This document shows, piece by piece, positions 11,559-25,774 of a stretch of DNA of 64,000 nucleotides. This stretch comes from Prunus persica. Its lineage: Eukaryota > Streptophyta > Magnoliopsida > Rosales > Rosaceae. The notes beneath the pieces were generated by a model that worked only from the letters and a program-made list of their open reading frames with translations, was not told the origin of the DNA and ran no database searches. Where the stretch lies: NCBI RefSeq assembly GCF_000346465.2, contig NC_034011.1, positions 21,588,264-21,652,263 on the forward strand. The letters run 5' to 3'. The position numbers and the translations under genes were made by a program. Position 1 is the first letter of the stretch. Every line of letters starts with the position of its first letter.

Positions 11559-14500
11559 GAATCAAGGGCGGGGATTGGAGGACGGCAGAGGAGGGAAGCG
11601 TTCACATTTCACAGCAACGCTTTCATCATCTTTTTTTTTTGGTCTTTTGTTTAATTAATTCTGAAAAATTCGGTATTTATGAATTGCTTTGCTTGGATTG
11701 GAAGGCGAGACGAGAGAGAGAGGTGTCGCGTCCGGAGGGAGACCCAGGGACACGTCTCTTGGGCATTTATGAGGAAGATTGAGGAAGGGGGAGGGGGGCA
11801 AAATGGTAAATTCGAATATCCGGATCTCATATGGTTCCTTCCCGCCACCACTAGATTGTCGTTTTGCGTTGCGTGGATGGATAATAAAGTCCGAAAATTC
11901 CATGCGGAAGGGGAAGACATGCCGGAAACCTCAACGAAACCGAAACCTGGGGAAATAACCGCGCCACTTGTGTGACCAATCTCCACAGGCTATCCCCTAC
12001 GCTCGTCGGCACGCTCTTTACCGTATGATCCAATCGTCTACCGTTCTTTTTTTATATATTTTAATAATAAAAAAGGGGGTATTAATTACGAAATTGGGAG
12101 GCAATCGGTGGATAAAGTCAGGGTCACAGAGAAATAGGTGACCGGTGAATGATTAGGGATGGGAGGGGAGTAGAAGCGCGTAGAGTGGTCCTATATTTTG
12201 TCTAGAAAAAGAATCCACTAGACTAACCCAGAATATGCTTTAGGTTAGTTAATTACACTGACTCACTAATTATCAGAAAATACTAGATAAAGAAGCTTCT
12301 CACTTCCTACGATAAAAATTTCAACTAATTACTGTGAATTATATTCCGGTGTGGTACGAGCCCAAAACTTTTTTAGAATTTTATAAATGAAATTAGTTAT
12401 AGTGATTACTATGCCTTGTTAGTTGATAATTGTATGGTGTGAAAGTTGTTTCTATATAAAACTTGAATTTTGTCCACTATTAAATTCACGTGATTTAATA
12501 TCAAAAATTTTATAATCAATTTTGTCATTTGAAATTATTATCTGTATCCGTAGTTGATACGAATGCTAATCTCATAATTAATGAGATTTTTTGTTTGAGT
12601 CCACAACAAACAAGAATGAATTTTCAGGTTAAAAGAAACATATATATATACTAGCCTCTCTGCACGCGCTTCCGCGCATGCGAGAGGTTTTTAAAAAAAA
12701 AAAATTTTAATTTATTTTAGAATTAAAAAAGATAATGGATATTTGTGTTCCATAAAAATAGAATCCATTATTTGTGAATTTACCATATTATCCTTATTTA
12801 ATTAATAATTTCAATTCTTAATGTTTACATTAACCAATGGCATTTTCTGGTATTTTAAATGTTTCACCATTCTCTGCCTTTTGCTTTATATATATAAATA
12901 AATATCTTTGGCTAATTAAAATCCTTTCACTTTTGTAATTTGTTAGACAATAATGTATTTTGGCTAGACATGCGGCGTCTGTTGTTAGCTACCCTATGGG
13001 TCGCCGCACCCAAACTCTACGCTCTCTCATGGTGCAAGGACCCACCACGATCAGGAATTACATGATTAACAGTGGGACCCGCGATGTCATTGGCCTCATC
13101 TGAGCCGAACAACCGATGATTTGGCGTGGGGCCCAGGGAGCTGTTGGAACGGAACCTTTTATTTAGCAAGGGGCTAAAACTAAAAGGCTGTCCATAAAAA
13201 TAAGAGAAGAGGACAGTGGAGCAATGTATATACCACGATGTGCATCATGTTCATAATTTTGAGTTTACATCTGCCTCTCTGGAAAATAAAATACCCAAAA
13301 GGGCATGCATGATGCATGTTATTGGAGTTGGATGATAATTCATCTTTATTCTTGTAATTTGCAACCTCATCTGTCACTGTGGGGCCCAGTAAAATACGCT
13401 TTGAATTTTTCATCGTTATCAGGATATATAGGCTCGTAAGAAAATACTACATTTATGTATTTGCGTAAATGATTGACAGTCGTTGATTAAAAAAGTTGAA
13501 CTAATTAATTGAGGGTCAATTTGTCTGGCTCCTCATGTTGCCAAAAAGATGTTATGTTACAATAGAAAAATGACATGAATCATTAATAACATTGAACAGC
13601 AATTGAAACATATCCCACAATTTTTAGGCATTATAGGGACTCTAAGCAAAGTTTGATGATGTTTTTAGAAATTTTGAATGGTATTATAAATGTAAATTTC
13701 CTTTCTATGGGCATGACAGGCTGTTTCGATTGTAATTTGTAGTAAACTTGGTTATTATTAGGATGTTAGGTAGTTCGTTCCTTAGCCGATAAGGTAACAT
13801 AACATTGATTGATGGTTTGATGTTGAAATAAAGATGTTTTTATTATATATTTTAAAATTGATGTATTTTATTTTCATCTGGAGGTTGACTTTTGAGATCA
13901 TAACTGCAGCTTGAATTGGTTTGGTGAATTCTTTGATTGTCTTACCTCCTCTCTCCTTGTTTGACAACGTATCGTGTGTATGAGAGAGACTTTTATGCAA
14001 CTGAAACATCATTTTTTGCTATTCCCGATCAATAAAGTAATAACAAGCAGAATAACTTTTCTACATGTCATAGCATTATTGGCCAGAATAACAAAATAGT
14101 GTATCCCCGATACAAGAAAATGTTTCTGCATATGTACACCTTTTAAGGCTCATAGATTTGAAAGGTGCATGGAAATTTACAAGTGGTTTCCCAGAGAGAG
14201 CATATTGAGATGGGTGCATAAGCATATGACCTTTCATTTTCACATTGAAGCTCTATGCATACACACCACTATGCAGCTCCTCCTCTCCCTTCAATGCAAC
14301 TCAAGGCCCACTTGAAAATAGTTGAAATCAAAAAGGAAAAATTGTTGCAATGATATTAGGTGTGGTAAGATAACAATCAATTATCAGACGACAAATGTTT
14401 ATATTGTCAGATTCGGAAGTTATACAATAACGAATAAATTGGTCCAAAAAGTGAAAAAATTGACTACCATCAACATTTGACCCCAAAAAAACTAAGCAGA

Positions 14501-14923
14501 AGCTGCTGGTGTCTTCTTGAAGTCCTATAGTAAAAGGCCGAAAGCATAACAACATCTGGTCGTGATGGGAAAATCCCATCAAATCCACTTCCATCGAAGA
14601 CTCGATAAAACCAAGCATGAGCTGCCTTATCTTTTTTTTGTTATAAGCATGAACTGCCTTATCATTCAAGCACACATTTCAAACTGATGTACCAAGCCCA
14701 GCAGTTATCCGACGTACAGGCCCAGAAAGATTAAAATGGGAGAAGTCAGATGGCATCACTTAAACATTTCGACATAATAGAATACATGTATACTGCACAA
14801 ACTAATGAGTGTCTCAATGTGTATAATTGTATTGGATTTTTTTTGCATACTTCTACTATTACAATGACTATTTCACACAAAAACATACATTGAGTAACAA
14901 CGCAACGAAATTCAGCAAATTGA
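11559..14923. other. Long intergenic region between the membrane-protein gene and augmin 2
   Basis: AT-rich spacer. A GC-rich hairpin-forming stretch stands out at about 12655-12690. No convincing coding frame was found; the small open frames here have biased composition and no recognisable motif. The last few hundred bases before 14924 should hold the AUG2 3' UTR. Confidence 0.4.
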
Positions 14924-18032
<3,109 letters not shown>

Positions 18033-18241
18033 TCCCACACACCCAACCACGCACTTCAAGCTACACCAGCAATTGCTCTGCCCTTCCAACCACCACTTTC
18101 TTCTTCTTGCTTTCAGAGACGGCAATGCGCTGAAAAAATTCAAACCTTTGCAAGGTGAGCTCTGGCCGGCCGAGTGGACCGAGCTGTAAGACCCGTTCTT
18201 AAGGCCCGAATTACGAGGCCTATTATATTGAGCCAAATTAT

Positions 18242-18312
18242 GGCCCAAAACACAAACAAAGCCCATATTCGGAATTAGGGTTTTCAAAAGATCATTACTT
18301 TTCCTATATAAA
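18242..18312 (+). promoter_or_regulatory. Promoter-like cluster: two site II motifs, telo-box, TATA box
   Basis: GGCCCA at 18242-18247 and AGCCCA at 18260-18265 are complements of TGGGCY. A telo-box (TTAGGGTTT, 18275-18283) and TATATAAA (18305-18312) follow on the plus strand. This order is known from plant ribosomal-protein and snoRNA promoters. The cluster lies 210-280 nt upstream of the AUG2 start and could serve it in reverse, but the TATA box points to the plus strand, where no recognised gene follows. Confidence 0.55.
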
Positions 18313-18334
18313 GCCTCCTCTCATTGTATCTTCC

Positions 18335-18451
18335 ATGAATTGGCGACTCCTAGCTCTATTGGTTAAACTTGTTGCAGCCGCTGGTCTCTATTCTCAATTT
18401 GGGGTTTCAGGGCTTTATGCTTATAGTGTTTTAGTGTTAGGGTTTTTGTAG
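18335..18451 (+). other. Small ORF downstream of the orphan promoter cluster
   Basis: A 38-residue frame opens about 23 nt after the TATA-like box: MNWRLLALLVKLVAAAG, then GLYSQFGVSGLYAY and a hydrophobic end. It resembles no family I know. So close to the TATA box, the ATG may even precede or sit at the transcription start, so translation is doubtful. Confidence 0.2.
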
Positions 18452-19471
18452 TTGCAGCCTGATTGATACCAATGAGGAAGAATGCCCAAAGTGATAGGAA
18501 GTGCCGTATGACACTTTAAACAGCGGCGGCTACACGGAAAGAGCCGCTGCGTTCCCATCCGCCGATGATTGGTTCATTGGTCGGGAACAGGTGGCTCCGG
18601 TGTACCGCCGTGTGTGTGATTTGGAACGGGATTCTGAGGGTCGAAATTATTTTTCTTGAAATTATTAATTTCCAATTTTTTCTTCTTTTCCCGATAATTT
18701 GAAGGTTCGATGCCACGTCGCCGGTAGCTGAAATAGCCTTGACCGACGATGCTACATTGAACCAACAGCGATCCCTTTCGCATTCTGATAGGAACCTGTG
18801 GATCCTAATACACTCTGGTCCACGGAGCCGATTTACTGCGATTACATTTTATTTTTAATTTTGTTGGTCTTTTATTTTTGTTTATTGAGTAATTGAAGCC
18901 AATGAGGATTTATGTTTTAGTTGGAATTACCGACTGAATATTCTTTGATGAAAAACGACTGGCTTTCTGAGGCTTCAGAAAATTTAATTTTACTATTTTC
19001 ATTTTTCAAAACGAAAATGTTGCTTTGATTTTTTACAAAAAGAAATTTTGTTGATTTTGGGGTGATTTATTTTGCCATTTTCACAAGGTTTGTACAGAAA
19101 TGGCTTTTTTGGCTAAAAACTTACCACGCACATCCAAGAATTGATATAATCATTTAATACGTTCTTATAAAAAATTAATCTTTTAAAATGTAAAATTGGA
19201 TTAACTACATTTTACTCTCCGAAATTAGAATCGTTATCAAAATGGACCTTGAGGTTTTAATTTTATTAATGTAAAATTTAATGTTTAATATGGCCAAATT
19301 ATGCCCTACGTCAATGAATTAGTTAAATTGATTGGCATCGTGAAATATAATGGCAAGGTGAATTCAAAATTTACCTTTCACCAGTAAGTGCAAACTAGTT
19401 GTGATGATGGCAGATCAGAAGTTTTAGCTTCCTCAAATAACAGTTATAAATTAATGTCCAAAAAAATTGTA

Positions 19472-19661
19472 TATTGATTAACAGTTCCGATTTCTTGGAC
19501 CACAGGAATCTAAGAGATTTGTGGTCACTCATCGTTGGATATAAACTCAATCTTGTACTCATTTTAAGAAATTTTTTTGAACTATTGGATTATTATTTAA
19601 CGGTCGGTGACCATAATTTCTTAGATTCCTGTGGTTCAAGAGATCAGGACTGTATTGATTA
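19472..19661. mobile_element. Foldback MITE-like element
   Basis: Inverted arms of about 60 bp: the left arm contains GACCACAGGAATCTAAGA and the right arm reads TCTTAGATTCCTGTGGTT, with further matches to the outer ends (TTGATTAACAG against CTGTATTGATTAA) and inward to GGTCAC. The AT-rich loop has no gene. This is the structure of a non-autonomous DNA element. Confidence 0.6.
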
Positions 19662-19710
19662 ATAACCAAATAACAGTAATATATCAATATTCCTCTGAAT
19701 CATACTAATT

Positions 19711-20034
19711 TTGCATTGTTGTGCTGTGAAAATAATCGATGTCAGATTTGCTGTGAGAGAAAGTAGTTTGGCGTTTGGTAAACTTTTTGTTAAAAGTGTT
19801 GTTAGTACTAATTCCCACATAATTAGAAAATGATTACTGCATTATCATTAAACCCAGCGCCTCTTTGAAACTGATTCCTGTATAATTAGAAAATGAAAGC
19901 ACTTCATTAGCGGCTTTCCTTTATAGCCTTCTCTCATAACAATTTTTAATAAGTAATTTTCTTATAGCTTACCAAACAGACTGTGCTTCTCAAAATTTTT
20001 AAATAATCACTTATCACCCCAAACAAACAATGTC
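19711..20034. mobile_element. hAT-like MITE, copy A
   Basis: It starts TTGCATTGTTGTGCTGTG and AAAATAATCG and continues with AGTTTGGCGTTTGGTAAAC; the right end carries the inverted equivalent (TTACCAAACAGACTGTGCTT). About 130 bp of the left part match the element at 52279-52410, so it is a dispersed family. The internal sequence is non-coding. Confidence 0.6.
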
Positions 20035-20542
20035 AAACTAACACTAAATCAATTTCACTTGGGACAAAAAGCAAATGTAAAATCATTTGATGATCAAGCT
20101 ATGGTGTCTCTAAAATGCCACTGCAAAACTATTTCCAAACCCCATAGGTGCTTATAGTTTTTTTTTAATATACTAAATTCACGCACACTACATCGAATAT
20201 TAGGATTTAAACCCAACTTGAGGGAACAATTGCTCCAAACGACATAATACTTCCTTGGCTAATTTTCAAAACTTTGGTTAGAGAAAGAAAGAAATTATAT
20301 TCCTTCATTATTTTGGGCTACAAGAAAGAAGACATGGAAATGCTCTACAATCTCCTATTCTGGACCTAATGACAGAGGCCCACTAAAAAATAGTGAAGCA
20401 GAAGAAAAATTAGCATTTGCTAAGATAATCCTTGGATTGGATATGCTACTACTACACTAATGGAGATGGATAATCATTGTTAGAATATTGGAATTGGGCT
20501 TGGCTCAAGTGTCGGTCTCAACTTTCATCCAAATCCTGCCTG

Positions 20543-23500
20543 CTACGTAGGTGGGAAGAATCTGTTGAGATTAAATGGCAAAGTGTAGAACTCTTCATTT
20601 CTGTTGTCTCCTCTGAATGTTCTGAACTTAACCCACCATGGCATCCCTCTATCTTTCTTTGATTTTTCCACCTCTAAGGTGTTGTCGAGAAACACCGCCA
20701 CGATCAACCCCACCGTCGGAGGAGAGGAGAATATGGTATTCAAAAATGCATTGAACTGCAAAGACACAAGATTATAATATCAATGGCCAAAGAGTTGCAA
20801 AAGCCATTCTGTGAATGTCCCATAGCTTATTTTAGTTCAAGCAAGATGAACATTTGCTTCATTTACAGATATCTAGTTATATCCTAGACCTTAACCGGAA
20901 TGAATACTAGAGTTTTGTCAGGATATAACTCACCCATCCAGCGTTGGTATGGACGAGACCATGGTGCGAAGGATTCCAATATTCGTTGAAGAACCGAGGG
21001 ACAGATATCCCAAGGAACAGGGAAAGCCCAGTGATAATGAGGTTTCTCATAGAGTTCATGTTTGTGAACTGAAGAAATGACAATCCTACTGAACCTGCAA
21101 ATAGGCACGGAATATTTGTGAAGAGAGTGAAAGAAGAAAATAATAAGTAATCTTACTTAAGCTTGCGTTGTGACATACCCACGAGGCCGAAGACAACACA
21201 GTATAGTGCTGCATATATTGGGAAGGGTATAGATGCAAATACAGCCCCAAATTTACCTGCAAAAGGATTAGAGAGGGAAATGAATCATGGACAATCTTTT
21301 GAATCCCAAATGAGAAACCATTAAGGCTGACTACTATATGTAACTTTAGCTTTATTAAAATCCTACACTTGAATACTATAGCTAAAATCGAAAGGGAAGA
21401 GAAAATGCAATGGCAAAGACTTGATTTCTCTTCAGACCCTCAATTTTTGAATGGAAACGAACATGACATTCTTTTAGATTTCTTTCAAGACCAAGCCATT
21501 AGATGTGGAAGTTCCATATAAAAGGATATCCGTTGAGCAGCTAAGAATTGCATTGCTCCCAATTAGGACCTGAACTTCCTTGAGTCTCATAAAGTTAATA
21601 ATACTGACCTAAGATTGAGAAGAATATCATGAATCCAGCAGAAATTTGAACAACTCTACGACTTCCAACTCGGGTCAGTCCAAGAAGTCCTACATTTTCC
21701 CTGGTACAGATGATCAAGATCTTAGTAAAAAAAAACTTTAAATGGGAGAAGACCCCAGAACAAGCTTTGCAGAAATCTATTGTGGTGTCTTACACAGAAA
21801 CAGTAGAACCAGTGCCTGTACCAAAAAGTCCATCAAGCAAAATGCCAATTCCCTGAAAATGATATATATAAAAAACCATTCAGCTTTTAAGCAATGCACA
21901 TAGTGATTTAGAAGTCAACATATTAGAATCACCATTAGATCCCCAGAAAAAAAATTGTTATAATGAGAGTTGCCTAAACAATATTCTATATCTTCAATCT
22001 TTGTATTATATTCATGATACTAGCCTGATGTATGCCACAAAAGTCACAAGTGTTTTGAGACTAGTTCACCTGCCAGCCAATACCCCGGCTCAATACATAA
22101 GCAGGAGGAGGAGTGGCAATCGCCAATCTTGATGCTGCCTTGTATGCACCTGTTGACTGCAATATATAAGTAACTGTCAGGACTCACAAAGTGCTTTTGA
22201 TGAGGCAGTCAGTCCTATTACAGAGACATGTAAAAAGAGGCAGCTGACATATTCCCAACTCTTAAGCCACATAACAAAGATGGCAGACTAAGGCTTGTCG
22301 TTGATTAGTGAAGCAATGTAGCAAATCATAAATATAATAAAGAACAATAATAAATACCTCAACCATTGAAACAAGAACAGCTGACATCATTGCGAATGAG
22401 TGACCAGCTGAAAATGTAGGAGGACCCCACTGCAGAGGATATGGGAACTTGAACCTGATATGGCATAATAAGAAAAGATCTCAAAACCAGAAAATATTCA
22501 GAAGGCACATTATGAGAAGGCAAATTCTTCATTGGCATACCATGGGGCAGTAGATATGAGATTTTCCCTGTCTGTACGGCAGCTGATTTGAGTTCTAACA
22601 GGTTTGTCACGGTAAGCCCCACCGGCCGTTAAGATAAGGGAATAGATCCAAATGATTGCGACACAAAACAATACTGGAAACCGCTCAAAAATAGGGACGC
22701 CTCTAAATGGTCTCACATGCTTCAGATACTGAGAATAAACAAACCAAAACTCTCATGAAGGAAGAAATGATTAATACAAGTGTCAATAAAATGATAGTGC
22801 AAAATGCAAAAGCACTTACTTGGGACAAACCAATGACCAACAACAGCATTGGAATTCCAATTTCCACACAATTTCCCAACTGAAACAAATATTGAAATTA
22901 TATACTAGCATAATTTCCAAAGAGAAGGAACTACAAAACTTGCAAAAGTGGAATGTAAGGTATCCATCAGATATATATATGGTAAAAAGAACAAACTACA
23001 TGAAGTATGCTTATCTACAAAGTCACAATGTTCAGTTCTCATTAGGTTTTAATAATTCGGTCGAAAATAAAAATACTACGTAGGGATTCTGCAGGAAAAA
23101 CTGGGATGTTCAAATTTTCATTGAAAAATTCATTGAGAGGGTAAATACTCTATGGAAAAAGGTGAAAATTTTATACGCTGAAATCCTCAGATTGGCCCTC
23201 TTGAAGTTAGCTTCTGGAATTGTACAATATTCTAGAACAAATCGATGGTGATTGTCCAGAAAAAGAAATGCTGCTCCTAAAGAGGCACTAACCACATGAC
23301 ATGGAAGCTCATTTGGGGTCAACTGAATGGAACAATACATTGTCATAGAAAAACTCACCGCAGGAAACCCCCGCTCAAACAATCCCAAGCCAACCAATCC
23401 AACTACAGGTGCCATGCCAAGTGGACTGAAAAACCTGCAAAATAATCCATATGATGCTGTCAATCTTTTATGAATTAGAAGCTTAAACTTTTCACTATAT

Positions 23501-25567
23501 CTTCTACTATTAGCATACCGTGAGAAGAGACCCCAAACTTGGCTGTAACCCAGAATGATTTGTATGCTTGAAGCTACAATTAGAGCTCCTTGGATAGCAC
23601 GCATTGTTTGAATAAATCTCTGCAAACCAATGACATGGGAAGATCTCTTTCAATACCCTACCAAATCAGAAAGGTGCTTAAGTACAATTGCTGAATAGGA
23701 AATAAATGCAGAAATATCTGATGGGATTGAGGTTTACATTTTACATGAATTGTAATATCAGGTCACAAAAATTATGAATCAAATGAACTTATCTGACCTC
23801 CTATTCAGTCTTGCAATGACTGATATACATGTAAAAAGAAAAAAGAAAGGCCAACGGCTTATGCAAAGATTCCTGAACCAATGTTAAGCTCCTTGATATG
23901 ATGCATTTTAAATGATTTCACCAATTCTGGAAGTTATCACATTTAGACGGGTAAGCTTGCAATTAAGCTTCCTTTCTGCATATTCCTCTCAAAGGCAGGT
24001 CCTTCCCAGCAGTGAAACCATGGGTCCGCCTCTAAGAAGAGGTTGATACTAAAGGTACTAATCCTTCCGAAGCCAGCTAATGGTAAATTAGTATATGAAT
24101 TCTTCTTTCTTAATTGGTGCATTAAAATGCCATGGTATTGTTGATGCATATATTTATTTCCACAAGGTTCCCAGACACACTTCCAAGGGGGTGAAGGGGA
24201 GTTCTAGGAGAGTTACTTACTTCATGGGGTTCAATAATCCGTTGCAGTTTGGAGTCGCTTACAATATAAGCTATGGGAATGACATAAGAAAAGGAGCCTC
24301 CAACTACAGTAGGCAACCTGGTTCCAAAAAGTGCTTGGAGAAGTGTGTTAATTCCAGCTACAAAGAGGAGTGTTTGTATGACTCGTGCCTTATCACCCTG
24401 GTTGAGAACGAGAAAATCGTTTAAGATAACAGAAAGAAGAAAATTTTATCAAAGTGACTAAACATGATTGCGAGAGTAAAGTTGTTAGTTTGCAAGAAGA
24501 CGGGCTTACATCGCTTCCACCCATTGCAGGGACAAGGGCTGAAGGAATCATTACACTTGTACCCAGCATCATGATGTAGTTTTGAAATGCTAGAACTATG
24601 GTTTCAACTGCAAAACAGAATTTAAAAATTATACATATAAGCAACTTGCATACTTTCTCAATACCCCTAATAATCTATCCTACAGGGCAAACATTTCTTT
24701 TCTTTTTTCATTTTGCCAATTGGTCTTGAGTACTAAACCTCAAGAATGCACATATTTATCATTAGATGCCATGTCTAAAGCATGATTATTAACACGTGCG
24801 TGCCAGTCACAATTCCAACATCATCCTTCTTGCCACTAATGATGCACAATAACATAAGTATTAATCAGCAGCAGTTCCACAAGCAATGGAGAAGCTTTTC
24901 CCTGATGGGCAAATTGGTAACTACAGTCCACACATTACTAAATTCTTAACGTAAAGTCTTACCCTGATGACTACCAAACTTCTGTTTGGTAACCAAGAAA
25001 TGAGAAGACACACTCATTACACCATCAGTAGCACTTTAAGCTACAGCTTCAACTTGAGAATTTCCTAATATGTTGCTGCATTTCACAACGCAAGTCCTTT
25101 AACTTGTAATGATGCCACATTAACCTTTTTATTTTCGGTCAAGCACGATGTGACATCAACTTACACCAACCAATTACAAATTTAATATTCCCAGCAACCA
25201 AACAAAGCATATAAAATAATCTGTTCCAAGTTCTAAATAATGAAACCGCATGACCCACCAGTCTGATAGCGATACACGTTCAAATTCCAAGATTTTCTCA
25301 TTACTTATAGAAATACACGCAAAGAAACAACGTTTTCTTGAAAAGAAATGTTTCTCATACTCACAATGTGAAGCTAAAATGCCACATTGCTTCAAATTAT
25401 AGTCGATGAAGAAATATCAAATACCAGCAACTACAATCTCAGTAAGCACTAAAGCTTCAAACTTGACAACAAAAACTTAAAAACCCACAATCCCATATCT
25501 CTAAAACAATGTTCTTTGGCACTAAAACCCCATGACCAGATTACAAAAAATGGAGGCAGATATAGTC

Positions 25568-25610
<43 letters not shown>

Positions 25611-25774
25611 AGAGATAGCTACTGGAACAACACGCCCATTTGTTATTCAGATACTTAGTGTAGAGAAAGTGAAAACAAGAGACAGAGAGAGAGCATACCC
25701 CAAGGAGGGTTGGAATCTATGCAATACTCAAGGTCTTGGAGCTGTTCCATGGGAAGGTGGGTAATGTCAGCCAT
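20543..25774 (-). CDS. Nucleobase-ascorbate transporter (NAT/NCS2 family)
   Basis: Fourteen exons: 25774-25699, 24607-24510, 24397-24221, 23619-23519, 23434-23359, 22879-22820, 22728-22541, 22454-22358, 22156-22070, 21852-21794, 21700-21609, 21256-21179, 21094-20934 and 20755-20543. All phases agree and give 520 residues, the usual length for plant NATs. The N terminus is MADITHLPMEQLQDLEYCI. Twelve or more hydrophobic segments are expected. The signature motif of the family, ENVGLLGLTR, is at about residues 341-350, and FQNYIMMLGTS stands where the family has its substrate-binding Gln. NCS2 carriers move uracil, xanthine or uric acid with protons at the plasma membrane; plant substrates are only partly known. 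The tail ends NLNRFFPPT. It resembles Arabidopsis NAT1/NAT2 most closely (recall). No broken motif is seen. Confidence 0.93.
25570..25605. repeat. (GA)n microsatellite in NAT intron 1
   Basis: About 18 GA units inside the first intron of the NAT gene, near the donor side. A shorter AAG run lies at about 25824-25848 in the 5' leader. Confidence 0.9.

Larger units (their letters stand above)
18452..20542. other. Intergenic between the orphan promoter and the NAT gene
   Basis: The first 350 bases are GC-richer than the rest and have no clear frame. Two MITE-like elements, listed separately, occupy much of 19470-20035. The remainder, next to the NAT stop codon, should hold its 3' UTR. Confidence 0.4.
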
